DNA from: JBLMXQ01 sp050257855
GTDB taxonomy: Bacteria > Acidobacteriota > Vicinamibacteria > Vicinamibacterales > CAVVIG01
NCBI GenBank assembly: GCA_050257855.1
Contig: JBLMXQ010000040.1
Location: forward strand, 62,001 to 126,000
Direction of reading: 5' to 3'
Length of the DNA: 64,000 nucleotides
Shown: positions 1-8,876 of the stretch, piece by piece
Layout of the letters: every line of letters begins with the position of its first letter
Position numbering within the stretch: position 1 is the stretch's first letter
Position numbers and translations under genes: made by a program
Notes under the pieces: generated by a model
The model's database searches: none
The model's input: the letters and a program-made list of their open reading frames with translations, nothing else
What the model was told of the DNA's origin: nothing

Positions 1-1
1 C

Positions 2-1588
2 GCGTACTGGTGGAGTCCCGACTCCTCGCGGATCGCCTTCCTGCAGATCGACGATCGACCGGTCCCGGACTTCGTGACCGTCGACGACATTCCCTACGAT
101 CCCGACGTCGAACACTGGAGGTATCCGCGGGCCGGCGACCCGAATCCGATCGCGAAGCTCGGCGTGGTGCGCGTGGCCGGCGGCGGCCCTCGGTGGATCG
201 ACACGTCGCGCTACTCCGCGTCGGATCATCTCATCGTCAGCGTCGAATGGACGCCGGACAGCGCGCGGATCGCCTACGCCGTGCAGAACCGGACGCAGAC
301 ATGGCTCGACCTGAATGTCGCCGACGCGCAGTCGGGCGACGGCCATGCGATTCTGCGGGAGACCAGCCGCACCTGGGTCGATTCGAACGACCTCGACCCG
401 CCGCACTGGCTCAAGGACGGATCGTTCCTCTGGCTGAGCGAGCGTTCCGGGTGGAAGCACCTCTATCACTACGGAGCCGACGGAAGGCTCATCAAGCAGG
501 TGACCGACGGCCGCTGGGAGCTTCGCGATCTCCACGGCATCGACGAGTCGAGCGGCTGGATCTATTTCGCCGGCACGGAGCGCAGCCCGATCGGCGTCGA
601 CGTGTACCGGATCCGGCTGGACGGCACCGGGATGGAGCGTCTGTCGAAGGACGAGGGGACGCACGCAGCCGTCTTCAGTCCGACGTTCGCGTACTACATC
701 GATCGCTGGAGCGACGCGTCCACGCCTCCGCAGGTCCGGCTGCACGCCAGCGACGGCCGCGAGATCCGCGTCGTCGACGCCAACAAGGTGCCGGCGCTCG
801 CCGCGTACCGGCTGTCGAAGCCGGAGTTCCTGCACGTCACCACGCGGGACGGCTTCGTGATGGAGGCGGAGATGATCAAGCCGCCCGACTTCGATCCGTC
901 GCGCCGGTACCCGGTGTACCAGTTCACGTACGGCGGCCCCCACGCCCCGATGGTGCGCAATGCGTGGGGCGGCGAGTCGTACATGTACCACCAGCTCCTC
1001 GCTCAGCACGGGATCATCGTCTGGATCTGCGACAACCGGACCGCGAGCGGGAAGGGCATCGAGTCGACGTGGCCGCTGTACCGGCATTTCGGCGATCTGG
1101 AGCTGCGGGACATCGAGGACGGACTGGGCTGGCTGAAACAGCAGCCGTACGTCGACGGCTCGCGCATCGGGATCCACGGCTGGAGCTACGGCGGGTTCAT
1201 GACCAGCTACGCGCTCACGCACAGCACGAGCTTCGTGATGGGCATCGCGGGCGGCACGGTTGCCGACTGGCGCGACTACGACAGCGTCTACACGGAGCGC
1301 TACATGGGGCTGCCGCAGGAGAATCCTGACGGCTACCGGAACAGCTCGCCGCGGTGGGCGGCCCAGAAGCTGCACGGAGACCTGCTGCTGATCCACGGCG
1401 TCATCGACGACAACGTGCACGTGCAGAACACACTGCAGTTCGCCTACGAGCTGCAGAAGGCGCAGAAACCGCTCCGCCTGATGCTCTACCCGAAGTCGCG
1501 GCACGGCGTGACCGATCCGCTGCTCGTCAAACAGATGCGGACGATGATGCTGGATTTCACGCTGCGGCACCTGCAGCCGTCGGAGTGA
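2..1588 (+). CDS. S9 family prolyl oligopeptidase / dipeptidyl peptidase IV-like, 5'-truncated
   Basis: This is a serine peptidase that cleaves short, often proline-containing peptides. The reading frame is open to the window edge, so the N-terminus lies outside; the internal GTG at 74 is not a convincing start because the preceding codons already read as propeller sequence (YWWSPDSSRIAF). The N-terminal two thirds is a DPP-IV beta-propeller with repeated WTPDS/SPDS blades. The C-terminal alpha/beta-hydrolase domain has the nucleophile motif GWSYGGF (Ser codon 1184-1186), the catalytic Asp in HGVIDDNVH (codon 1406-1408) and the His in SRHG (codon 1502-1504), so the triad is complete. The stop overlaps the ATG of the methyltransferase by one base, which suggests one transcript. 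Such enzymes are usually exported, but the signal region is not visible here. Confidence 0.95.
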   Translation, partial: AYWWSPDSSRIAFLQIDDRPVPDFVTVDDIPYDPDVEHWRYPRAGDPNPIAKLGVVRVAGGGPRWIDTSRYSASDHLIVSVEWTPDSARIAYAVQNRTQTWLDLNVADAQSGDGHAILRETSRTWVDSNDLDPPHWLKDGSFLWLSERSGWKHLYHYGADGRLIKQVTDGRWELRDLHGIDESSGWIYFAGTERSPIGVDVYRIRLDGTGMERLSKDEGTHAAVFSPTFAYYIDRWSDASTPPQVRLHASDGREIRVVDANKVPALAAYRLSKPEFLHVTTRDGFVMEAEMIKPPDFDPSRRYPVYQFTYGGPHAPMVRNAWGGESYMYHQLLAQHGIIVWICDNRTASGKGIESTWPLYRHFGDLELRDIEDGLGWLKQQPYVDGSRIGIHGWSYGGFMTSYALTHSTSFVMGIAGGTVADWRDYDSVYTERYMGLPQENPDGYRNSSPRWAAQKLHGDLLLIHGVIDDNVHVQNTLQFAYELQKAQKPLRLMLYPKSRHGVTDPLLVKQMRTMMLDFTLRHLQPSE

Positions 1589-2418
1589 TGGATCTTCATC
1601 GCCTGGTCGATCGGCACTACGGCGGCGTGGACCTTCGCGCGCGCATCCTCGACCGGCTGCGCGAGGGGGGCAGGGATCTGCGGGCGCTGACACGCGACGA
1701 TCTGGCGGAGTTCGACGAGCTGCACACGGGCGGCCGTCCGTCCACCCGTGCGCTGGCGACGCTCGCCGGCCTCCGGCCCGGCGCCCGCGTCCTCGATGTC
1801 GGCAGCGGAGTCGGCGGCCCGGCCCGGACGATTGCGGCTGAATTCGGCTGCGCGGTCGTCGGCATCGACCTGACCGACGAATTCTGCCGCGCGGCGGTGA
1901 TGCTGACCGGACTCGTCGGCCTGTCCGACCGCGTGGTCTTCGTCCGCGGCACGGCGATCGCGCTGCCCTTCCGCACCGGCGCCTTCGATGCGGCCTGGTC
2001 GCAGAACGCCATCATGAACGTCGACGACAAGGCGGCGGTCTTCCGCGAGGTTCGCCGCGTGCTCGCCCCGGGCGGCGTCTTCGCGCTCGAGGTCGCGCTC
2101 GCCGGTCCGGTGGCGGCGCCGCACTACCCGACGTTCTGGGCCTCGTCTCCCGCATTCAGCTTCCTCGTGACACCGGCGGAACTCCGTGCGCACCTGGCCG
2201 CAGCCGGATGGCGCGAAGCGGTGTGGGACGACACGACCGCGGAAGTGCTCGCCCGGTCGCGCGCGCGCCGCGATGCCGCCGCTGGCGGCGATGCCCCGCC
2301 GCTCGGGCGGTCGGTCGTCATCGTCGAAGACCTGGAAGCGAAGATCGAGAACGGGTTCCGCAACCTCGACGAGGGCCGCGTGGTTACCGCGAGGCTCGTG
2401 CTCCGGGCGAACCGGTGA
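1588..2418 (+). CDS. Class I SAM-dependent methyltransferase (276 aa)
   Basis: The protein has a Rossmann-fold methyltransferase core. Motif I reads VLDVGSGVGGPAR, followed by an acidic loop (VGIDLTDEF), a motif-IV-like NAIMNV segment and the post-core LAPGGVFALE strand. This arrangement resembles the UbiE/glycine-sarcosine methyltransferase superfamily (Methyltransf_11); the substrate cannot be read from sequence. The ATG at 1588 is taken as start because it overlaps the peptidase stop (TGATG) and yields a normal N-terminal helix; a longer open frame upstream is only the shadow of the peptidase. Translational coupling with the peptidase is likely. Convergent with the desulfhydrase gene downstream. 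Confidence 0.9.
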   Translation: MDLHRLVDRHYGGVDLRARILDRLREGGRDLRALTRDDLAEFDELHTGGRPSTRALATLAGLRPGARVLDVGSGVGGPARTIAAEFGCAVVGIDLTDEFCRAAVMLTGLVGLSDRVVFVRGTAIALPFRTGAFDAAWSQNAIMNVDDKAAVFREVRRVLAPGGVFALEVALAGPVAAPHYPTFWASSPAFSFLVTPAELRAHLAAAGWREAVWDDTTAEVLARSRARRDAAAGGDAPPLGRSVVIVEDLEAKIENGFRNLDEGRVVTARLVLRANR

Positions 2419-2440
2419 GGCCGGCGCAGGCCCGTCGCGC

Positions 2441-3421
2441 TCACGCAAACAGCCCGACCTGCCCGCCCGTGTGCCAGAAGAGAACCGTTTCCCTGTCCGT
2501 GAACCGCTGCCGGCGCACGTAGGCCACGAGACCGGCCATGGCCTTGCCCGTGTAGGTCGGATCGAGGAACAGCGCCTCGGTCCGCGCGGCGATCTGGATG
2601 GCCTCGCGCGACGCCTCCGTCGGCACGCCGTAGCCTCCGCCGACGAACCGGTCGTCGACCTCGATGGCGGTGCCGCGCGCGAGCAGGCCATCCGGCGCCT
2701 GCAGCAGCTCGCCGACGCCTTCGACGATCGTCCGCACGGTCGCCTGAATCGCAGCGGCCGGATCGTCGGCGCTGACGCCGACGATCCTGGTGTGGAGTCC
2801 GAGCAGCCGGGCGGCCGCGACGAGCCCCGCCTGCGTGCCGCCGGACGAGGTGGCGTGAACGATCACGTCCGGCGGCGGAATCTGATCGAGGAGCTCCAGC
2901 ATCGCGTGGACGAAGCCGAGCGCGCCGAGCGGCGTCGACGCGCCGATCGGAACGACGAACGGGCGCCGTCCGTCCGCGCTGAGGCGCGACGCGAGCTCGA
3001 CCATCTTCGGACCGCGATCGTCGCGTGACTCGACGTACACGATCTCGGCGCCGAGGAGCGCGTCGAGGAGCGCGTTGGCCGTCTGCCTCTCCGGCGGCGC
3101 GCCGTTGGCGACGAGCACCGCGCGCATGCCGAGCCTCGCCGCAGCGGCCGCGGTGACGCGCGCGTGATTCGACTGCACGCCGCCGGCGGTGATCAGCGTG
3201 TCGGCACCCTCCGCCTGCGCGCGGGCCGCGACGAACGACAGCTTGCGGACCTTGTTGCCTCCGAATGCGAACGGCAGCGCATCGTCGCGCTTGACGAGGA
3301 GGCGAGGCCCGCCGCCGACGAGCGCGGAGAGGCGGAGCAGCGGATCGACCGGGCTGGGCTGAGGCGACAGCGGAACGGTCGCGAACCGCGCAAGCGCTTC
3401 GCGCAGGGAGTGGCGATTCAC
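2441..3421 (-). CDS. PLP-dependent D-cysteine desulfhydrase / ACC deaminase family protein
   Basis: This 326-residue protein belongs to fold-type II PLP enzymes of the D-cysteine desulfhydrase / 1-aminocyclopropane-1-carboxylate deaminase group, which remove sulfide or ammonia from small amino acids. The predicted PLP lysine sits in GGNKVRKL near residue 56. It is followed by the substrate-side motif GGVQSNHAR and a glycine-rich phosphate-binding turn (SSGGTQAG). The late DPTYTGKAM and WHTGG motifs are typical of the family. Length matches the family norm. The call favours desulfhydrase over ACC deaminase because annotated relatives of this shape are mostly DcyD-like, but the two cannot be separated by eye. 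It is divergent from the MetF-like gene, with a shared 72-bp promoter region. Confidence 0.88.
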   Translation of the reverse strand: MNRHSLREALARFATVPLSPQPSPVDPLLRLSALVGGGPRLLVKRDDALPFAFGGNKVRKLSFVAARAQAEGADTLITAGGVQSNHARVTAAAAARLGMRAVLVANGAPPERQTANALLDALLGAEIVYVESRDDRGPKMVELASRLSADGRRPFVVPIGASTPLGALGFVHAMLELLDQIPPPDVIVHATSSGGTQAGLVAAARLLGLHTRIVGVSADDPAAAIQATVRTIVEGVGELLQAPDGLLARGTAIEVDDRFVGGGYGVPTEASREAIQIAARTEALFLDPTYTGKAMAGLVAYVRRQRFTDRETVLFWHTGGQVGLFA

Positions 3422-3469
3422 TTGTCCTCACTCACGTGTCCGAACGCTCGCATGACCGCGGGCGCCCGC

Positions 3470-3479
3470 ATTGTATAGT
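3470..3479. promoter_or_regulatory. Overlapping divergent -10 elements
   Basis: The sequence ATTGTATAGT lies between two divergent start codons (3421 minus, 3494 plus). On the plus strand it offers TATAGT (3474-3479); on the minus strand it offers TACAAT (3470-3475). Neither has a strong -35 hexamer. Back-to-back -10 elements would make transcription of the two genes mutually exclusive at any moment. This is read from sequence only. Confidence 0.4.
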
Positions 3480-3493
3480 AGCGACTGCGGCTG

Positions 3494-4354
3494 ATGGCAC
3501 CAGCTGATCTGATTACGGCGCTGCGATCGGGCGAGTCGGTGTTCGCTGCCGAGCTGCGGCCGCCGCGGGCGGAGCTCGCGCTGGGCGAGGGCATGGACGC
3601 GTGGATCGACACGTATCACGCCGTTCGCCGCCTGACGCGCCAGGGAACGTTCGTGTTCCTCACCGACAGCGCGGTCGGGGCGCGGGAAGAGGACAACCTG
3701 CGCCACCTGGTGATCAACCTCGGCAGGGACGTCCCCCGCGAGCGGATCGTGCCGTTCCTGACGGCCAAGCACCCGCTGGACTACTGCCTGTCGTACGCGG
3801 AGCGCGCGCACCAGAGCGGCTTTCCGGCCCTCGTGGTTCTCGGCGGCGACCGGACCGTGGGCGCGCCGCGCTCGGTCGAGCACGCGTGGCAGCTCCGCGA
3901 GATGCTGCGCGCGCGCGATCACGGGCTCGTCCTCGGCGGCTGGGCGAATCCGCACGCCGACCCCGAGCGGCAGGTCGATTTCCTCTCGGCCCATACCTTC
4001 AACGCCGAGTTCTTCCTGACTCAGGTCGTCAGCCACCACGACCTGAAGAGCGTGTCGCGCTTCGTCGCCGCCGCCGAGCGCCGCGGCGTCACGCTGCCCG
4101 GCGTCTTCGGCGTGTTCTTCTATCGCAGCGCGAACCCCAGGACGCTGGATCTCCTGCGGCAGTTCCTGCCGGTGCCGGCCGAGGCGCTCGCGCGGGAGTT
4201 CGCCGCCGGGGCGACACCCGAAGACGTCTGCGCCCGCTCCATCCGCGGGCTGCTCGACGCCGGCGCGCGGCACTTCTACATCAGCAACCTGCCAATCGGC
4301 CGGGCCCAGACGGTCCTGACGGACATCCTGCAGCGCGTGGGAGTCACCGCATGA
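3494..4354 (+). CDS. Methylenetetrahydrofolate reductase (MetF)-like protein
   Basis: This 286-residue protein reads as a TIM-barrel flavoenzyme of the MTHFR superfamily, which reduces 5,10-methylene-THF to 5-methyl-THF. Features seen are an early acidic AELRPPRAEL segment, the strand LVVLGGDR followed by a substrate-side loop, LGGWANPHAD, and the late barrel segment NAEFFLTQVVS, corresponding to the flavin/folate pocket Gln-containing strand of MetF. It is slightly shorter than canonical MetF (about 290-310 aa) and the N-terminal motif is divergent, so a variant substrate is possible. No methionine synthase is adjacent. Start at ATG 3494, about 15 bases after a TATAGT -10. Confidence 0.78.
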   Translation: MAPADLITALRSGESVFAAELRPPRAELALGEGMDAWIDTYHAVRRLTRQGTFVFLTDSAVGAREEDNLRHLVINLGRDVPRERIVPFLTAKHPLDYCLSYAERAHQSGFPALVVLGGDRTVGAPRSVEHAWQLREMLRARDHGLVLGGWANPHADPERQVDFLSAHTFNAEFFLTQVVSHHDLKSVSRFVAAAERRGVTLPGVFGVFFYRSANPRTLDLLRQFLPVPAEALAREFAAGATPEDVCARSIRGLLDAGARHFYISNLPIGRAQTVLTDILQRVGVTA

Positions 4355-4444
4355 TCGGGCGATTCGCGGGCCGGACCCTGCCCGCAGCCGCGCTCGTCGC
4401 GGAGGATGTAGCGGATTATTTTGCGTTCAGATAGCATTTGAGTC

Positions 4445-5629
4445 ATGGCGTCGTTTCTGGACAGCGTCCCCTTCTCCGGCATCATTCGCATCCGCGACAT
4501 GATGTACACCGTCGAGAACCCCTATCGCCTCGATCAGGGCGACGTCAGCTTCGACGCGCCCGACACGGTCAAGCAGGCGTTGATCCGCGCCGTCGAGGAG
4601 AACCGGACGCATTACCTGCAGACCAACGGCGTGCCGCGCCTGCGCGAGCTCATCGCGCGGAAGCTGCGCGAGAAGAACGGCATCCCGGTCGAGGATCCGG
4701 ACGACGTGCTCGTCACGACGGGCGGCATCCACGGCGTCTACATGCTCGCTCACGCCCTGCTCGAGCCGGGCGACGAGGTGCTCATCCCCGACCCGGAGTG
4801 GCCGCCGTGCGCCGGCAACATCATGACGGCGAGAGGCGTCCCCGTCGGGGTGCCGCTCCACGAGTCGCTCGAGTGGCGCTACGACCTCGACGAGCTCGAG
4901 CGCCTGATCACCCCGCGCACGCGCGTCCTCTACATCAACTCGCCGAACAACCCGACCGGCGGCGTGCTCCGGCGCGTGGATCTGGAGCGGATCGCCGACA
5001 TCGCCCGCGAGCGCGACCTCTGGGTGATCTCGGACGAGGCGTACGAAGACGTCGTGTTCGAAGGCGAGCACATCAGCATCGCGTCGCTCCCGGGGATGTA
5101 CGAGCGGACGGTTCCGCTCTACACGTTCAGCAAGTCGTATGCGATGACCGGGCTGCGTCTCGGGTATATCGCGATCCGCGACGCGACCATCCGCGAGCGC
5201 GCGAAGAAGATCCTGCTCTACACCGCCAGCAACGTCTCGTCGATCGTGCAGTTCGGCGGCATCGGGGCGCTCGAGGGCTCGCAGGCGTGCATCGCCGGGT
5301 TCCGGCAGGAGCTGGCCCGCCGGCGCGACCTGTTCTACGAGGGCATCAACGACGTTGCGCACGGCGTGCTGACGGGGAACCCGCCGCACGGCGCCTTCTA
5401 CGCGTTCCTGCGAATCGATCCGTCGTGGCCCGAGGGCGATCTGACGAACAAATCGCTTTCGTGGCGCATGGCGGAGTACCTCATCAGGCACGGCCGGATC
5501 GGCTGCGTGCCGGGCGCCGACTTCGGATCACGGGGCGAGGGCTACATCCGCTTCTGCTTCGCGCGCGACCCGAAGGACATCAGCGGCGCGCTCGACTCGA
5601 TGCGGCAGCTCTTCGGCGTCACGGTCTGA
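4445..5629 (+). CDS. Class I/II PLP-dependent aminotransferase (394 aa)
   Basis: A fold-type I aminotransferase of the AspC/alanine-transaminase group. Visible motifs are SPNNPTGG (PLP-contact Asn), the acidic SDEAYEDVVFEG strand, the Schiff-base lysine in TFSKSYAMTGLRLGY and the C-terminal carboxylate-binding Arg in EGYIRFCFA. Length is typical. Substrate is undetermined; relatives are annotated as aspartate or aromatic aminotransferases. The upstream 90 bases carry AT-richer sequence with a possible -10 near 4432, and no strong Shine-Dalgarno sequence. It is convergent with the sensor kinase. Confidence 0.92.
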   Translation: MASFLDSVPFSGIIRIRDMMYTVENPYRLDQGDVSFDAPDTVKQALIRAVEENRTHYLQTNGVPRLRELIARKLREKNGIPVEDPDDVLVTTGGIHGVYMLAHALLEPGDEVLIPDPEWPPCAGNIMTARGVPVGVPLHESLEWRYDLDELERLITPRTRVLYINSPNNPTGGVLRRVDLERIADIARERDLWVISDEAYEDVVFEGEHISIASLPGMYERTVPLYTFSKSYAMTGLRLGYIAIRDATIRERAKKILLYTASNVSSIVQFGGIGALEGSQACIAGFRQELARRRDLFYEGINDVAHGVLTGNPPHGAFYAFLRIDPSWPEGDLTNKSLSWRMAEYLIRHGRIGCVPGADFGSRGEGYIRFCFARDPKDISGALDSMRQLFGVTV

Positions 5630-5665
5630 TCGACGCCCGGCGGGACCCGGGAACGGCCCGGCACA

Positions 5666-7363
5666 CTACTCCTCCGGCGGAACGATCGGCAGGCAGACCG
5701 TGGCGGCGGTGCCCTGGCCGGACGCGCTCGTCAGCCATACGAATCCGCCGCTCTGCTTCACGATCCCGTACACCGTGGACAGGCCGAGGCCGGTGCCCTT
5801 GCCGACCGGCTTCGTCGTGAAGAACGGCTCGAATGCGCGGGCGCACGTCGCCTCGTCCATCCCCACGCCGGTGTCCCGCACCGTAATCGAGACGTAGCGG
5901 CCGGGCTGCACGTACGCGTGCTCGCCGCGGTCGGCGGCCGTGAGGATCCGGTTGCCCGTGCTGAGCGTCACCGTGCCGCCGTCCGGCATGGCGTCGCCCG
6001 CGTTGATCACGAGGTTCACGATCACCTGATCGAGCTGGCCCGGATCGACCCGAACCTGCGGAATGCCGGGATCGAGATCCAGCACCAGAACGATGTTCTC
6101 GCGCGTGAGCCGCCGCAGCATCGAATGGATGCCCCTCAGCGCCCCGTTGACGTCGAGCGTCCGGGGCTGGAGCACCTGCCGACGCGAGAACGCCAGCAGT
6201 TGGTGCGTGAGGGTCGCGGCGTGCTGCGCCGCTTTTCGCAGCTCCTCCAGCGGATCGCCGGACGCGGCCGGCGGCGCGGCACGTTCCAGCTGGAGCAGCT
6301 CCGAGCAGCCGATGATGACGGTCAGCAGGTTGTTGAAATCGTGCGCGATGCCGCCGGCGAGCTGTCCGATCGCCTCGAGCCGCTGCGCCTGCTGCAGCCG
6401 CTGGTCGAGCGCCCGTTCCGCGGTGCGGTCGACGATGAACCCGGTGAGCTTGACCAGCTCGCCGCGGTCGTTGAACGTGCCGACGACGTTCTCCGACACC
6501 GTGAGCGGTTGGCCGTCGCGGCGCCGAATCGTGAGCTCGAATCCGGTCAACCGCCTGTTGACGCGCAACGCGTTGAGGAAGCGCTCTCGTTCGGCGGCGT
6601 CCGTGTAGAAGCTCGACGCCGGCGCGTTCAGTGCCTCTTCGACCGAGCCGAGTCCGAGCAGCTCCGCGAACGGCCGGTTGCACGCCAGGACGCGGCCGTC
6701 CGGGGTGCTGACGAAGTTGGCGCTGATCGTCTGCTCGAACAGATCGCGCGCTTCCGCGTACAGACGCGCGTTCTCCAGTGCGAGCCCGATGCGGTGGCCG
6801 ACGTCCTGCGCCCAGGCCATGTCGTCTTCCTCGAACGGCGCGCGCCGCCGGCTCCGCGCCAGCGTGAAGGCGCCGACCGTCGCCTGGCGCGCCTTGAGCG
6901 GCACCGTGACCCAGGAGCAAAGATCGACGAATTTCGCCAGTTCCCGCAGGTGGGGCGCCTGACGCGCCAGGATCTCGGGCGTCATCGGGCCGGCGAGTTC
7001 GCCCTTGCCGCTGCGGATCACGCGGGCCGGGCCGCTGGCTCCTTCGGGATCGAACTGGAACTCCGAGAACCTGCGGACGAGCTCGCGTTCCATCTCCGGA
7101 TCGGCGTGCACCAGCGCGGCACGGCGCGGTCCCTGGTCGTCGACCAGGTGCAGCGCGCACCAGTCGGCGAAGGTCGGCACGAACAGGCGGATCGCGTCCG
7201 GCAGAACCGCTTCGACGTCGAGCGATTCGGCGAGCACGCCGGTAACCTGCGCGGTAACGGCCCATCGCGCCGCCCTCTCGGCGGCGGCGGCGTTGCGGCG
7301 CACGAGAACGGCGATCGCGACCGCTTCGGCCGCGGCGACCGCCACGAGCAGTCCGATCAGCAT
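5666..7363 (-). CDS. Membrane-anchored GAF-PAS sensor histidine kinase
   Basis: This 565-residue kinase has one N-terminal transmembrane helix (about 1-22), a GAF domain (about 40-200), a PAS domain with PAC-like tail (about 205-320), a HisKA dimerisation helix with the phospho-acceptor His in GGIAHDFNNLL (residue 341), and a HATPase_c domain (about 440-560). The ATPase shows the N box NLVINAGDAM, G1 DTGVGM and G2 GKGTGLGLS. The HDFNN form of the H box is typical of HisKA kinases working with response regulators. No receiver domain or response regulator gene is nearby, so it is an orphan kinase. Its stop lies 36 bases from the convergent aminotransferase. The SDR starting at 8114 lies upstream in the same direction. 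Confidence 0.93.
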   Translation of the reverse strand: MLIGLLVAVAAAEAVAIAVLVRRNAAAAERAARWAVTAQVTGVLAESLDVEAVLPDAIRLFVPTFADWCALHLVDDQGPRRAALVHADPEMERELVRRFSEFQFDPEGASGPARVIRSGKGELAGPMTPEILARQAPHLRELAKFVDLCSWVTVPLKARQATVGAFTLARSRRRAPFEEDDMAWAQDVGHRIGLALENARLYAEARDLFEQTISANFVSTPDGRVLACNRPFAELLGLGSVEEALNAPASSFYTDAAERERFLNALRVNRRLTGFELTIRRRDGQPLTVSENVVGTFNDRGELVKLTGFIVDRTAERALDQRLQQAQRLEAIGQLAGGIAHDFNNLLTVIIGCSELLQLERAAPPAASGDPLEELRKAAQHAATLTHQLLAFSRRQVLQPRTLDVNGALRGIHSMLRRLTRENIVLVLDLDPGIPQVRVDPGQLDQVIVNLVINAGDAMPDGGTVTLSTGNRILTAADRGEHAYVQPGRYVSITVRDTGVGMDEATCARAFEPFFTTKPVGKGTGLGLSTVYGIVKQSGGFVWLTSASGQGTAATVCLPIVPPEE

Positions 7364-7373
7364 CGACCCGGCG

Positions 7374-8114
7374 TCATTTCAGGTGCCGGCCGCCATCGAT
7401 CCGAATCGTCTCCCCGGTCATGAAATCGGAGTGGACGATGGCGAGCACGGCTTTGGCGATCTCCAGCTCGCCGCCCCAGCGGCCGAGCGGCGTCGCCTGC
7501 TCGACGGCGCGCGACTCTTCGTCGGTCGTCGACGGCGGCGGCAGAATGGGGCCGGGCGCGATGGCATTGACGAGGATGTCGTCGGCCGCCAGCTCCAGCG
7601 CCAGCGCCTCGGTCAGCCCGACGACGCCCGCTTTGGCGACGTAGTACGGCAGGAAACCCTTGTAGCGCGGCCGGCCGCTCGCCGCAATCCAGTCACTGAA
7701 GTTGACGATGCGTCCGCCCTCCCGGGCGCGCATGTGGGGCACCGCGGCCAGCGCGCAGAGAAACGCCGCCCGCAGGTCGACGCTCATCACGGCATCCCAC
7801 GACGCGGGCGTCAGCTCCTCGAAGGGCTCGTGCACGTAGACCGACGCCATGTTGACCAGGACGTCGAGCGCGCCGAGGCTTCGCACCGCTTCGTCGACGA
7901 GCCGCGCGCACTCTTCCGGTCGCGAGAGATCGGCCTGCACGAGGGCAGCCCGGCGTCCGAGCGCCCGCACCCGCGCCGCGGCGTTCTCGGCTTCCGCCCG
8001 CGATCGCGCGTACCCGAGCGCGACGTCCGCCCCTTCCCGGGCCAGCTCTTCGGCCACGACGGCGCCGATGCGCCTGCCGCCGGTCACGAGTGCAACCCGG
8101 TCGTCGAGCTTCAT
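7374..8114 (-). CDS. SDR family NAD(P)-dependent oxidoreductase
   Basis: This 246-residue protein is a classical short-chain dehydrogenase. The cofactor turn is degenerate (VTGGRRIGAVVAEEL in place of TGxxxGxG), closest to pteridine-reductase/FolM-like members with TGGxRRIG. The NMAS segment corresponds to NNAG. A Ser is present in NFSDWIAAS and the YxxxK catalytic pair appears in PYYVAKAG. The C-terminal MTGETIRIDGGRHL is the usual SDR end. The R-R-I-G turn favours NADPH and a FolM/PTR1-like pteridine role, but this is inference. It is co-directional with the exported protein upstream (3-bp gap) and the kinase downstream (10-bp gap). Confidence 0.88.
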   Translation of the reverse strand: MKLDDRVALVTGGRRIGAVVAEELAREGADVALGYARSRAEAENAAARVRALGRRAALVQADLSRPEECARLVDEAVRSLGALDVLVNMASVYVHEPFEELTPASWDAVMSVDLRAAFLCALAAVPHMRAREGGRIVNFSDWIAASGRPRYKGFLPYYVAKAGVVGLTEALALELAADDILVNAIAPGPILPPPSTTDEESRAVEQATPLGRWGGELEIAKAVLAIVHSDFMTGETIRIDGGRHLK

Positions 8115-8117
8115 CGA

Positions 8118-8774
8118 TCAGGACTGAATCGTGCCCGCGAGGATGAGGCCGAACCGCAGCGTGCCGGCGTCCTTCCCCGCCCGCGAAACCGCGACCGAGA
8201 ACACGACGCCCTGCTGACCTGCGTCGTTCGTGTACACCGATCCGGGATCGCTCGACGCAACCGGCGGATCGAGGCTCCACACGGCCGGGTGAGATGTCCC
8301 GTTCGCCTGCTTGGACAGGTTCACGGTGTCGTCGTGCGACAGCGGCGAGGGGCCCGTATCCGACTGCGCCGGGACGAGCAGCAGGAACTCCCGATAGGGC
8401 GACACGCCGAGGTGATCGCCGTTTTCGGGCTGCAGCGCGTATCGCAGCGTGTAAACGCCGGGCGCAACCGGCTTCCCCCGCACGTCCGTGTAAGAGCTCG
8501 AGAGCCGTACGGCGCCGACGATCGTGCCTTCCTGGACCGACGCCCACGAGATGTCGGCAGTGGCGGCCTCTAGGGACAGCGACTTCACCCACCAGAACTC
8601 CAGCGTCTTGCCGGCAACGGACACCGTCTGGCCGCCCGTGGCCATCACGGCGCGGACCGGCCCCGCGAGCGCATCGGGCGGCGCGTCGCCGTGCGCGGAT
8701 ACGGCCGGAGTCTGGGCCAGGACGAGCGGAGAGGCGAAGACGCCGAGCAGGAACGCGAGCAGGAAACGGCGCAT
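8118..8774 (-). CDS. Exported protein of unknown function (218 aa)
   Basis: I do not recognise a characterised family. The N-terminus MRRFLLAFLLGVFASPLVLAQ is a clear Sec signal peptide with cleavage after the Ala-Gln region. The mature protein is beta-rich, with a GVYTLRYALQPENGDHLGVSP stretch resembling Ig-like periplasmic proteins of the DUF2911 kind. ATG 8774 is chosen because it starts the signal peptide directly; an in-frame ATG at 8795 would add seven residues and lies in a repeated TCATCTGG motif. The stop is 3 bases from the SDR start, so the two are probably co-transcribed. Confidence 0.72.
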   Translation of the reverse strand: MRRFLLAFLLGVFASPLVLAQTPAVSAHGDAPPDALAGPVRAVMATGGQTVSVAGKTLEFWWVKSLSLEAATADISWASVQEGTIVGAVRLSSSYTDVRGKPVAPGVYTLRYALQPENGDHLGVSPYREFLLLVPAQSDTGPSPLSHDDTVNLSKQANGTSHPAVWSLDPPVASSDPGSVYTNDAGQQGVVFSVAVSRAGKDAGTLRFGLILAGTIQS

Positions 8775-8805
8775 GGGCGGAACGAATCCGGTCATCTGGT
8801 CAGCC

Positions 8806-8843
8806 GGTCATCTGGCGGGCGGCCGCGAGTCCGCCAGATGACC
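8806..8843. repeat. 13-bp perfect inverted repeat with flanking partial copies
   Basis: Arms GGTCATCTGGCGG (8806-8818) and CCGCCAGATGACC (8831-8843) are exact complements around a 12-base GC-rich loop. Further TCATCTGG/ATGACCAG partial copies sit at 8790-8801 and 8853-8860. The element lies between two minus-strand genes, downstream of the DUF1326 gene. It could act as its transcription terminator, although no T-run follows; it may instead be a REP-like repeat. Confidence 0.7.
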
Positions 8844-8876
8844 GTCTGACAAATGACCAGACGACCAAATCGCAGT

